DNA from: Ricordea florida
Taxonomy: Eukaryota; Cnidaria; Anthozoa; Corallimorpharia; Ricordeidae
Assembly (NCBI GenBank): GCA_949710005.1
Contig: OX453272.1
Span: forward strand, 5,481,673-5,545,672
DNA: 64,000 bases
Direction: 5' to 3'
This document shows positions 36,563 through 49,100 of the stretch, piece after piece. Each line of letters opens with the position of its first letter. Positions within the stretch are counted from its first letter, which is position 1. The position numbers and the translations under genes are program-made. The notes beneath the pieces are model-generated. The model saw nothing but the letters and a program-made list of their open reading frames with translations, did no database searches and was not told the origin of the DNA.

Positions 36563-37218
36563 CCATGTGCTTTTGCTTGTGTGGCTATAAAGGTACCACA
36601 CAGCTCTGAACATTTAATTCCATTCAACCTTCACATGCTGCAATTCTTTTGATTTAAAGAATACAGACATGTTTTATTGTTTTCAGTTTTCAACAATGTG
36701 CCACACCTGGTTAAAAGATGAAAAATATGGAAAATTTCTAGTCCTTTATGTTAAGGACCTAAGAAAAAACACTGATACTGTGCATATGATTGATCACATA
36801 CAATATACATGTAATGCCTCAAAATTTATCAATCATTCTCTGCTACATGTCATACTGTAAACTCTGTTTAAAATATAGTCTAATGTGTGGTCAAACTCTG
36901 TATGTTATGTTTGATACTCTATGAAAGGAACACTTCTTAAAAAAAAAAATCTTCCAACACATTTTATCTTTTTGTTTTCTTTATACGTGAGAGTCAACAC
37001 TGCTCAAAGTTATACCATGTAAAAGTAGTTTTTTGTAGAGAGAATTAATATTTGATTGATCAACAAACGGCTTCAAATACTTTAAAGATCGCTCAGTCAA
37101 ATTTAATGGCTGGAGGAAGATGATACATACAAAATGATTGAGTAAAGACACTTGTATATTGATATTTCATGTACATGTAGATGCCATACTGGTAATTAAC
37201 AATGAAAATAATATTATG

Positions 37219-40200
37219 TCATCTAGTAGCCTGCACTTTGTTGTTGGATCTTATGTTACTGCTTTTGGCCAACCTCCTAACATCTCTCAGCAACATTTCT
37301 GAACAGTCTATCATATGTTTCAGTTCTTCATCAGTAGGGAAAGCATGTGCCTTCCATCTAACAAGCCCTTTGTGGTCAACAAGATATGCATGGCCCACTA
37401 TTCCATTCTCGATGTATTTTTCCTTCAACAGTTTTGTGTCTCCACTATAACACAGGTAGTTAACCTGCAGACAAATGAAACCATGATTGTGTTAGAACTT
37501 TGTTACAACTGACGGAAATGTGGCAATTAAAACCAGTGTTTGAAAATAACTTTTACAACTTAAAATCTTTGAAGGTATAAAACAAATCATAACCTTTCAC
37601 TGGGAGAAGAAATTTTGTGCAATCTATACTCGAAATTTCCTCCCAAATTTTGCCAAAATTTTGCCAGAACATCAAGTAAAATTGGTCTAATTTTGTTTGC
37701 ATTACTTTGGCACAATACTGTACAATGTCATGTAATTAACAATATTAACCTTTTGTTAATAGATTGAAAGTTTGTTCCTGTGTTAATTCCAATTAATTGA
37801 TTAACTAATCAGCCTTTCAATTATCATAATAATAAAAATAATAAAGTTTTTTGTTCAAGAACCATTTATCCATAGATACCTAAGTGCAAGCTTACATGTC
37901 GCTCTAAGCTTTTCTCTTTTTGTAAACTCCTTTCAATCATCCTTCTGAATAATTTGAAGAAGTGTCCATCAATAACATTGATCTAGTAAAAAAAAAAATA
38001 GACAGTGAGACAATCCCAGCCTGCAAGGACAGGCATTAAATTACCTGCAAACTAGGTTTTAATAATGGAAACCAATAAAAAAACTATCCAGTATTGTCGA
38101 TACTTCAATTTAAGCAATGATACCAAGAAGGGAAAAACAAAAACATTAATTAGTTTAGAGTTTTTTTTTATAACTATTGTGCAACCTAAATTTATTTTAG
38201 ACACAATAGTTTGCAAACTTTTGCAAGGCACAGAAAAGAAGTCTTAGGTGTTCCATAAAACTGAGTTATTACCTACAATAACTAGACTTATACATCTGTA
38301 AGTCTCCAAGTGAAATCCAGCCAAAACACTTTTATGCTAAATTAACCAGTGATAATTATACATGTACAGGGAGGACCTGACTGGACCAAAGAGGATGTTA
38401 AGGAAAAGCATTGTTTACAAGTCTAAATGAAATTTAATGTTTCGTGGAAGAACTTGACTTCCCTGTTCAAGAAATCTTACCTCATAACATTGAACAAGGG
38501 GTTCCCTGGAAAAATGTTCGACAAATGGTAGTCGATACTTGTCACTCATTCGCTATAAACAGAAAAGTAAATTGAAACAAAAGTTACAGTAAACCTACAA
38601 AACTGAAAATACTATCTGCAATGTGCATACCATACAAAAATATAATATAAACTGAATTTCTTCAAAATATCATGATCATATTTGTAATATTGTAGGTTTT
38701 AAGGCCCTAAGTATAATGCATCTGTTGTAGTTATAAAACAAACATTTTGGATATACAAGTCTGAGAAATTTCTGAATAGCCAAGACATCCTCAAGGGGGC
38801 TTCAAGGCCACTATATGCAGTGGTAATGCCTTTCTGGTCATAGGAAATTAATTTACAGCTCTTTTGTGCCCTGAGTGTTTTCAGTTTTGTGTATGTTAGA
38901 ATAACCTAGAAGATTTCATATGTGTTTCAAACCTTATTTTATTCATCATAGCACTAAATACCTCTTATTAATCGAGTTCGAGGTCCGTACTGTAAAATAC
39001 AGACCGAGTTTTTTCCCGTTGATTACATAAATCAACGGGAAAAAACGAGGATCCGTATTTTACAGTACGGACCGAGAAAACAAGGTTAATAAGATATTTC
39101 TTATATCTCTGGAGTCATTTTGGCGACCAAAACAAACTTTAGCGGGCCGTACAGTGAAGTATGGCCCGCTAAATTGACCAATCACAGCGTGCGTACTAAC
39201 TGAGAGATATAATAATGTCATGTATAGCACTACTGTCATGTATAGCACACTATCATTATTCATCAAAGTTAAACAACTATGCAACATAATATGTCAATAG
39301 TCAGTCCATTACAGTGCAACTATGCTAACCAAGGCCACCCAAATATGTTTTCATACAAATGTCTGTTTGATGCTGAACAACAGATTTGTAGCGAGTTTCT
39401 ACAGGCTAAGATAATTCTCTTTCAATCTTGATATGTTTTGTACAGGTACAGAGCAAACTATGCGGAATAATAAAAAGATTCTGTTATGTAGAATAGATAC
39501 TTGATGTATACTGGATAATTTGTATGAATTTATGTTTTTGGCTGGCCTTGTTTCAAGTAGCCACACTGTACGTACCTCTCCCATGGCCTTTAACCACATC
39601 AACACAAGAGTAACATGACCAGGAAATGTTTGGCCCAAACATACTTCTTTTTTTGATAAGCTTCGTGCAGTGAGTTGTGGGAATGGAAGTGAATCCTGAA
39701 AGATAAAGTAGGTAATAAAAATATTAAGACATTTTATAAATTTGAGGAAGGAGTTACACAAAGGAAGCACTAATTTGAGCTCCAACTTGACTAAAAAAAA
39801 TTAATTACAAAAAACCACATCAGGAAAACTGAAGCAAACCTGATATTTTGTACAGGTGAGCAACAAGTTCCAAAAACATTGAACAGATAAAAAAATTTTG
39901 GAATGTGCATTGATAATTCTATTAAGTATGGCAAAGTTATAGTACATGTTTCATTTAGTCACAAAAAATTAATACTAAATTGTACCTCTGGTTCAAAAAG
40001 TCTTCCAAGTGCAATGGACCTTTTACCTCCATTGCGTCGGAATTCTAGACAGGAAAAAACTCTACTTCATCACATTGTCAAATATACAGCTCCCTTCTAT
40101 ATATCATAAAATAAAATATAGTGACATGCCATTCCCAAAAGTCTCCCAAAAGCTAAAATATAAGATTTACACTGTTGTCCTTCAAGATGTATAAGTGCCA

Positions 40201-40626
40201 GGTGCAAGCTTAGACATCAAGTCGGTTTGGCAGCATTCTATCCAGAATGGAATAATTATATCAATAGATGTGAACAAGAGCTATGTAAATATTTTTGACT
40301 GAAAGGCCTACATAGACATTTTATGAGCTTGAGGATTTTGACTGCCAAAATCACATCCTATTTTTAAAACCTTTTAAACCTTAAGTGGTCTCCTTGTGAT
40401 GAGCAAGCCAGTCAGCCAGAGTGAATTCTATAAAGTCACTCTTACGTAGAAAAGGGTTAAAGAAATGTGGTAATGTCGGTAATCAAACATTGCTCTTCAA
40501 GGTTTATAGTTATAGCTTAAGCTTTGCAGCTCAAGTTCCAAGGTCTGTGATAATTATTTGGTATACTGTCATACACTGGGTGGGTAAATCCTCACCTCCC
40601 ACCATCATTCCTCCTCCCCCTCCCCC

Positions 40627-40673
<47 letters not shown>

Positions 40674-41354
40674 ACACACAAGATCTCCTCACAGGTCCCT
40701 ACTTCATTATGCATGCTGTAGTTGAATTGTCTTGGGAAGTGCGCGTGCAAACATTTCTGATGCATAATGAAGTAGGGACCTGTGAGGAATTCTTACTCCC
40801 TTCTCTCCCACCATACCCTTTTAAGGGTCATAGAACCATCTAGAACTCCCCCCTGAAAGCTTGTACTGGGGGTAGATTTCTTAATAACCCCAAATTTAAG
40901 TATGCATGCTATAGCTGTTCTTGTTGCGTGTGCATTATTCTAATCTAACAAAATAGAGTACATGGAGTTACCGGGAAATTGTGCCAGTAGATCAGATAAA
41001 AAAGAAGCCATGCGCAGAACTGCATAAAATGTAAAAATTCAGTGGACGCTACATGCGAAAATGTTTCTCTTACCATGAAAATCTGCAAAATAACCTTTCC
41101 TTATTTCTTTGATTCTGGAAGGGTAAAGAAAAAAAGGTTTAGCGTAATGGAATCCACTATTCTAGTTGACGACGTGCACTACGCTGTCCTTACAAATCCT
41201 TTCTCTCCTCCGTCTTGCGTATTTTCTTTTCCATTTTGGTATCTTGAGCTAAAGTATCTTTAACTGAAGCACGACTGTGCGATATTGAGGAGAATGTTTG
41301 TCGCCAGGAAACAACGAAGGAAGATCCAAGAGTTCTTTTCCAAGGGACCGCCAT
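37219..41354 (-). CDS. ATP10: ATP10-family mitochondrial ATP synthase assembly factor
   Basis: Seven minus-strand exons: 41354-41194, 41114-41074, 40044-39986, 39695-39576, 38552-38481, 37982-37896, 37464-37219. They join in frame to 261 residues. The start chosen (AAGATGG context) gives MAVPWKRTLGSSFVVSWRQT, Arg-rich and acid-free like a mitochondrial presequence. The body has the ATP10 layout: FRRNGGKR, then LPFPQLTARSLSKKEV, a thioredoxin-like GHVTLVLM strand, and the C-terminal hallmark GIVGHAYLVDHKGLVRWKAH followed by P-T-D-E-E-L. In yeast ATP10 assists Fo assembly with subunit 6 in the inner membrane. Assignment rests on motif recognition, not a search; the C-terminal motif makes it strong. 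Confidence 0.88.
38964..39093. mobile_element. Foldback MITE in ATP10 intron
   Basis: Nested inverted pairs: CTTATTAA/TTAATAAG, GGTCCGTACTGTAAAATAC/GTATTTTACAGTACGGACC, and TTTTTTCCCGTTGAT/ATCAACGGGAAAAAA at the centre. Confidence 0.7.
40627..40681. repeat. (CA)n microsatellite
   Basis: About 27 dinucleotides in ATP10 intron 2. Confidence 0.92.
40687..40787. repeat. Perfect 28-bp inverted repeat
   Basis: CCTCACAGGTCCCTACTTCA (continuing to 40714) is exactly complemented at 40760-40787, beside the CA tract. Confidence 0.75.
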
Positions 41355-41602
41355 CTTGAATTTTTTTTCAGCGGTAGCCAATATTCTTTATGTATGTTTT
41401 CCCGTAAAATGCAATCAAGTGTCCAAACGAAAAAATCTTTACCAGGCCCTCGGACCGGTCTCAGTTGTCGCATATTTTCTCTGCCATGTCAGAAGCCTTT
41501 CATTCCTGGCCATGTACACTTGTGGCATAATTTGGAAACGTTAACTAAATTTAGACTCCTACACAGCTCTCATTATGGTTTGCTCAATTGTAATTAAAAA
41601 TT

Positions 41603-41850
41603 TTACCTTTAATGGTTTTGAGTACAATTTGGAATAAATGAGCACAAGTAAATTTTTCAAAGACTGATACTGAAAAATTTACGAGTGCTTATTTGTACAA
41701 AATTACACTCAAAATCATTTGATTAGTTGTTAATAACATAAATGTAAAAAATGAATTTCAACTTTCTGCACTGTTTGGGATTAATTGGTTTGCTCTCATC
41801 AGCCAATCAGCGCCTTGAAATTTCTGCTTGTGTATTATTAAGCCTGAAAA
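41603..41850. repeat. Dispersed repeat, family 2, inverted relative
   Basis: Contains the ATTTTTCAAAGACTGA and CAAAATCATTTGATTAGTTGTTAA motifs of family 2 upstream of ATP10. Confidence 0.5.
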
Positions 41851-42744
41851 AAGAACACACTTCATGCTGGAACGTGATTCGAACCCGCCAAGGAGCCCTC
41901 CAGATCCGCGTGCTCGCGATTACCGGTGCGAGGCTCAAGCAGTCGAGCTGATCAGCTGTCTTTGATGGGAGACCGTCAAACTGAGTGGGTTCATATATTT
42001 GCCAGGGTCATAAATGATGAGAAAAGTTTTAGTATTTGAAACAAATCCTAATTTGAAACGTAATTGAAGATTATGGGCAGATTAGGGTTTTGTATCAGAG
42101 GATTCGGAAAAGCGAGCGTTGAAATCTTGGCTGTGGCAAAGTGGGGCCGTTGGAGAGAAACGACTACTAGTAATCGAATTCGAAGCTGCCACATCATTGG
42201 CTAACTGAATAAAAGGACTTTAAATATTGATATTTAATGTGCATCAACACATCAACCTTGGCATTTTGAGTAATGTAATTGGCTCTATCTGGGGATATTC
42301 ATCGCTATCCACGGTACGAGAAGAGGAGCGTCGGGACTTCTGGGAAATCTTTGTGCAAGGGAGGTTTGGTCGCAGAAAAAGAAACGACCGGTGTCAATTC
42401 TCGCCTTACAGCTGTTTCAGAGAGATGGCAATGAGGTTGCTTCATTGATATTTGATAAGAGAATTATTCTCTTCAATCTCAGTGAACAGTGGCTTTAGAA
42501 ATATTACTTTTGAAATATTGTGCTACTATTCACCTCGATTTCGGAGAGTAATTATTGAATAATAATTATTGGACGCGAATTGTAGGACATTCGAGAATTT
42601 GGGCCATTTCTTGAGTAGATCATATTGATCTAGTCATAGTTTATTTCACAATTTCACTTTAGAATAATGATCTTAGCCTGGGAGACCATAGCCGCTTCTT
42701 ACCATTCAGTTACAACAGATCACTGTTCAAGAAAATAATTGTTA

Positions 42745-42750
42745 TTTATT
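42745..42750 (-). terminator. Candidate gene C polyadenylation signal
   Basis: AATAAA on the minus strand about 315 bp after the gene C stop codon. A second one lies at 42640-42645. Confidence 0.45.
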
Positions 42751-43064
42751 GATAATTGCCAGAAAACAGCTTTTACAGTAAGGATAACAGAGCCTGGTAA
42801 ATCCGAAACCAAAAACAAAGCGTATTTTGTTGTTTTAAATGATTTGGTTAATTTTCATTCTTGGTTACAACACTGAAAAATTCCGTGAATGTGGCTTGGA
42901 AAAATACAAAACATCGTTTTGAAAACTCTTGCTATCGTTCAATAGTGTTAGAGTTTGCAATAACCACACTGCGATTAAGTTTAGCCAATAGCACATCCAA
43001 AAACAATCATTATAGATAAGACAGTTTACAGTACAGTATAGCAGAGGCTAGGACGTCGCCACAT

Positions 43065-43189
43065 TTATGCAGTGAAAGCCAAGTGTCCCAGTAGGCTGGT
43101 TACCAGGACACAGAGATCGGTGAATACGTAGAAAGACTGGACCTTAGTGGCTACTCCCTCAGAAGTCATCTTCTCATGACTTCTTTTCA
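43065..43189 (-). CDS. Gene C exon 14: GPI-anchor-type tail
   Basis: Residues 538-578 and TAA. A polar stretch ([16 protein letters not shown]) precedes [14 protein letters not shown]. It was found by its likeness to the gene B tail; acceptor TTATCCAG fits phase 1. Confidence 0.8.
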
Positions 43190-46100
43190 CTGGATAATGA
43201 AACAAGAAATTAGTTGTTAATTGCAAACAGAAGCATAACTATTGATGATAAAGTAAGCAAAATGTGAGTCTACATCCGGGCGCCCTATTCGACACATAGC
43301 GTTCTCTTTTCTGTTGTCAGCGCGTGCTTATTGGTGGTAAACAGATAATGTTACATGGACGGGCTCATCCCCAGGAACGTTCCTCTTCTTTATTTAGCTT
43401 TTACCCCAGGACAGTAGCAAATGGTGCCATTTTAAGTTTTGTTTCGCGGCAACAAAAGCAAGAGAACCATTATGTCAACCAATCAAACAGCGTAATTTAA
43501 TTTCCTTAATAACGGTGGAAATTTTTTCTTGCCCTTTTAAACGGTGGATGAAACATAGTGACGTGTCATGCAATAAGTTTTCGTATTGCTTTAGGTTTTG
43601 AAGTCTAATTTCTCCGAGGGTTCTTTTACTTCTTGTCCTGAAGAATGCTTCGCGAGTAAAATGAATAGCCTCATTCCTTGTTGTCGATGCTGTAGAGGCT
43701 TCCCAACACATAGGAACACTCCTGGTAATACCGTTAGTCTCCAACTCTAACGTGTCTTTCGATTCCATCTAACTACAAACAATTGCACATACCAATAACA
43801 ACACATTTTCCATTCTTGGATTTCATGTATCCTCTCTTGCAGATACACTTTCCCTTGAAGCATTGTTCATGTTTTACGCATTTACATTTTCCAAGGTCAG
43901 TTGCTGAAACGTTAGAAAAAAGAAAAATTGTGACTTAATCGTCTTAGCCTCAGGTCAATCCTGAACCAATGGCATTTTGCGATCGACGCATTCTGCTAAC
44001 GCACGCTGAGAAGTTTCTGTTTGGGCAGTTTGTACGTCAAAAATCAACTATGGACACGCTTGTTAAAAGAAACAAATAGCTATGGCTGGGGCGATACGTT
44101 CAGCTAATGGTTGGATTCTCGATCTGTCAAAATGTGAGTTTATGTAACGAGTTTATAAATATGTTACACAACCGTAAGATGACAAGGAAACTGAGCTTTC
44201 AAGCGCGTTAGCCCTTCGTCTTTCCGTCTGATTTCAGTTTAGACTGTTAGCCCGGTTTTTCTTGAGCACAGCTCACGACGGCCAATAAATAATAAATTAC
44301 CTTTGATACAACCATTTTCTTTCTTTAAGAACCCAGGCTTGCATTCACATTCATATGAACCCTCGCTATTGACGCACACCTCACTGTCTGCCTTACACAC
44401 AGCACTGTTAATGCACTCATCCATATCTGAACAGAGAAAAATTTTATATTACGCAGTTGTTGAATTCAAAGGAATTTCTATTCTCGAATGTAATTTGTGT
44501 TGGATTATCAATGTACTCCTTTATTTTAAAAGAACTATCAATCTGTATCAAATCCCGTTGAAGGCTGAATTTTTTAATGGCTCCTCTTAGCAACTGCTTA
44601 AGTTGCGTACAAAACTGTCACGATCTTTCACGTGTTAATAAATCTAGCGTCGATGTCTTTAATGCGAGGTTTCTTGTCAGTAAAAAAGTTGTCCTTACGA
44701 CACAAGTGGCCTCAGCTGCAAAGCATGAAATCCCAGTCATAGCAGCCATTGTCGCAAAAATTAGAATTAGATGCTAAATCCAAAACGGCCGCAATCTTCG
44801 GGTTATTTTGTCGCGTGGCTCAAAAAGGCGAGAACATTTTGCTAGAATTGCTCTGTCTAACCGTATTAGAAAGGACTCTTACGAATGCTCGTTCAAAAGT
44901 TCTATTTCATACCAACACATGCAGAATGCTGCAGGGAATATTGGTAACCATAATCACAGATGCAAACGGAGCTTCCCAAGTTACAATGTCCATGCGCACC
45001 GCAGTTGCACGGTACAGCTGCAATAAAAAAACGATTAAAACGCATTTATGTACTGCATCAGTAAGCAAAATCTTCACTTTCATAAAAGAGAATCAAAAAC
45101 CCTGAAAAAAGAACATGAAAAATATAGCATCTTAAGTGGTAAAACAACAGTACCACAGTACAGTACTGTTCATTAGCTTTACAAAGAATGGTCACACTGC
45201 ATGGTTTGAGCCACAGATGAAAAAGTTAGGACCACACTGTATAGTAAAACAAACAGTACCACAGGACAGCACTGTACAGTAGCCTTACAAAGAATGGTCA
45301 CACTGCATGGTTTGATCCACAGATGAAAAAGTTAGAACCACACTGTATAGTAAAACGAACAGTACCACAGTACAGTACTGTACTGTTTTTCAGTAGCTTT
45401 ACAAAGAATGGTCACACTGCATGGTTTGATCCACAGATGAAAAAGTAAGAACCACACTGTATAGTAAAACAAACAGTGACAGTACAGTACTGTTCAGTAG
45501 CTTTACAAAGAATGGTCACACTGCATGGTTTGATCCACAGATGAAAAAGTAAGAACCACACTGTATAGTAAAACAAACAGTGACAGTACAGTACTGTTCA
45601 GTAGCTTTACAAAGAATGGTCACACTGCATGGTTTGATCCACAGATGAAAAAGTAAGAACCACACTGTATAGCAAAACAAACAGTACCACTCTGTACAGT
45701 ACTGTTCAGAAGATTTCCAAAGAACGAATGCCATGCATGTACATGGTTTGATCCAGAAACGAGAGTGAGGGCCACAAGACAAACAGACTGGACGTGACTA
45801 TCATGCATGCCTTAAAGGCCGCTTACCCTCACATGACCCATCGCCTTTTTCAACAAATCCTTTTGGACAATCTGCACATTCATATGAGCCGGGGGTGTTA
45901 GTACAGCGGTCTTCCGAGCAACTTGCGTTTCCAGTCTTACACTCATCAATGTCTGTCGAAAAAGCAACAAGTAATAAGGTGTAAAGATGAAAACTAGTGC
46001 CACAGCAGATACAAGGGGACTACAGAGCGGTACAGTTGTAATTATGGTATTGATATTCGGAAGAAACTCTCTTTAGTTTTGACCTTTTTATGGTGATTTT

Positions 46101-49100
46101 TCATTTATCGGAATATGCTGTCTTTTCTCAATCTCGTTCCCAGAGTCTCTCGTTGAAGGCAGAAAAGAGATCTTGGGAACAAGGTTAGGGCTTTCCTCTT
46201 TGGCCTTACTGCATCTGTAAATCAACTTTCGATCTATAAACTGGCTCTAACTTTTCAACGTAGGGTTCCGCAACACATACTAATAAACAGAGCACTCTCC
46301 ATCGTGTCATACAGAATCAGGAGCCCCTGCTCCTGACAGAATCTAAAGGTTACCGCAAGAGACGTTCCGGACCCTATGCCATTTATTAACACATTTTCGA
46401 TCGCATCCAATTTTAATTGCGGCAGATGAAAGCACATCCCCAAATAACCGCACGGGGTTCCTCGTTCCATACCACTAAACAATGCATTTTCCATCGTGAC
46501 AAACAGCAATATAAAGGTTACCGCAAGAGACGTTCCGGACCCTATGCCACTTACCAATACACTTTCCATCGCTGTTTGCTGTATATCCGCCATCGCAAAA
46601 TTTGCAAACGTATGAGCCCAGGGTGTTAATACAGCGGTCGTTTGGGCAAGTAACGTTTCCAGTCTTACACTCATCAATGTCTGTTGAAAAAAAATGAAAA
46701 AATTATGAAACCTGTTTTGTCGAGATTTTTTTTTTAAAAATACTGTTACATAATTTCCATATTTTTTCTCTCTCGGGGGATAAAGCATAGTCATTTGACT
46801 GAGCTGATCAGGGAAAAACGTTGAAGCGCCTTAATCACCGATTATTTTCTTACCAACACATTTTTTGTCGCTTCCGTATTCAAATCCGTTTTGACACGGC
46901 TCACACTCATAAGAAGCAGGAATATTTGTACAGCGATCTTCTGAACACTCGGACTTGCCCGATTTGCATTCATCAATGTCTGTTGAAAGCAGAAATGACA
47001 AAGATATTCAAAATATCTATTGATAATCCAAGATTATGGCATGAGATGTTCCAGACCCTGAGCCACTTACCAACACACTCGTATCCTTTGTTGTCCTCCG
47101 CGTACCCTTCTAGACATGGCGCACATTTGTATGAACCATCAGTGTTAGTACAACGCGCTTCAGAGCAATTAGCCTTGCCAGATTTACACTCATCGATGTC
47201 TGTCAAATGAAAATGACAAAAACTTGATGTCATCCTCAGCTGTAAATAAGATCGTCCTGAATATCCTCTTTTTATCACCTCACTTCACTTGCCAAATATT
47301 GGTTGATAATTTCACATACTGAACGCAAAGATCTGCATAAAAGATGTCTTACCAACACACTTGTACCAGTTGCTGTCATCCATATATCCTTCTTTGCATG
47401 GTTTGCATTTGTAAGAGCCAATGGTGTTAGTGCAGCGCTCTTTGGAACAAACAATCTTTCCCACTTTACATTCATCTATGTCTGTTTGAATAGCAATGCA
47501 ATAAGAGATTTTTAACCCCAAAAAAGCCAAGCCTCAGAGCGAATCATCTCTAATCTGTAGAACTAAACTTTAATTATCTTTTCCACTATTTGTGAAACAG
47601 TTTCTAAAAAAGGTTTCTATTTTCTAAAGGAGAGTGTTTTGTTGCTGGAAGACTATCGATGAAAGCTCTGTCTTGCTTTCTCTTAAGTACACATAAATGC
47701 ATATCCAAATAGGATTTTGCAAATGAAAAAGAAAAGTGTAAATAATCTGCTTCATAGAAACTACGAAAAAGATGGTAACACAAAGTTTAATTACGAAGTG
47801 CGTTTTTGCGTTTTTCTTAACAGAAGAATAAGCATGAATGGCCCGACCATCTGGCATCATGATAACAAACTACTTACTACCCTAGCGGGCCGTGCTGGGG
47901 AATATTGGCCTCGGTCGTTTTTGTACGGGACCCCCTTATTGCGCTCGGTTCGTACATACATAGTTTATGTCATAGAAAGTGCGACGTGCGGGGTTGTATT
48001 TAGGAGTTGTTTGTGTCGAAAATCCGAACGAGTGAGGAACATCAGAATCCAACTATACAGTGATTACCGGTATCATACAGAGTGTTATAATTATATTCAG
48101 CTCAGTTGTCACTATCCATCCATGCAGCTGTAGATATAATTATATATTAGTATAAATACTCAGGTGATTATACAAAATCGCGCGCTCTGATTGGTTCGCT
48201 ATCTCGGATTATCAGCCGATAATCACCTCGACGAACAAAATGGCTGCCAGTCGTTCGCGCGCTTTTGATGAAATAAAACTTTTTCGTGTTGTAAAATGCT
48301 TTTCTTTTCTTTTTTGAAATAATCACCTGTGTATTTATACTAAAACAATTATTCGCCTCAGGCTCAGTGATTCTCGGTGAATATTCACCTCGACTTCGTC
48401 TCGGTGAATATTCACCAAGAATCACTTCGCCTTCGGCGAATAATTGTTAAATAACTGGCACTTAAATTCCAGGGGAAAATTATGCAAAGAAATGGAATTC
48501 AACCAATACCCTAAACCTTAAAAACTTTTATCTAAATTTTAATAGATTCAAAAAAAAAAAAAACAGCCTGACAGACACATAAAAACAATATCCTGGTTAT
48601 CGCTTTGACCAAGGTTTCTGTGTGGAACATGTTATTACCTCTTCAACCCACGTCATCTTAAATTATCTGATATAGATCATGAACACCGTACAGCTTATGG
48701 TAGTACCATGGTTACTATTGGATAATTTTCATTTTTGGCAGGTCAGAATTGAGATTAAGGGCACATATATTAGAAAAAAAAAAGGAAATCAATGTTACAG
48801 ACTTACTTTGTTTAGCATATCGTAGTAAACACGTTTCATCTCGGGAATTGAAGCGCCATTTTGAGTTCTCCCACCTTTTCAGCAGTGGAGATAATATACC
48901 GCCATTAAACCGTTAAGTTCGTTGACCATCTTGTTTGGTGGCAATGATCACTATTTCGGAGTTTATGTTTTTTAAATCGACTTTTTTTATTTCTGAATCC
49001 GGTAATCTGGTTTATACTGGAACGGGATGTAAACCTGCCGGTACACAGCTATTGCTGTTGCACTCTTTAAAGGAATATATATCAAAACGGAAAAAAACAA

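Larger units (their letters stand above)
41355..43064. other. Intergenic region between ATP10 and gene C
   Basis: Holds the ATP10 promoter side, a dispersed repeat (41603-41850), the gene C 3' untranslated region and AT-rich sequence. A T-arm-like GATTCGAACCCGCC near 41877 suggests a degenerate tRNA-derived element. No further coding exon seen. Confidence 0.45.

Noticed and set aside
41870..41955. tRNA-like sequence on the minus strand with GGGTTCGAATCACG
   Set aside because: The T-stem is poorly paired and no matching 5' acceptor half is present; at best a degenerate tRNA-derived fragment.
43475..43768. 97-residue minus-strand frame next to exon C13, considered as the gene C terminus
   Set aside because: It has no acceptor in the right phase and no hydrophobic tail; the exon at 43189-43065 fits far better.
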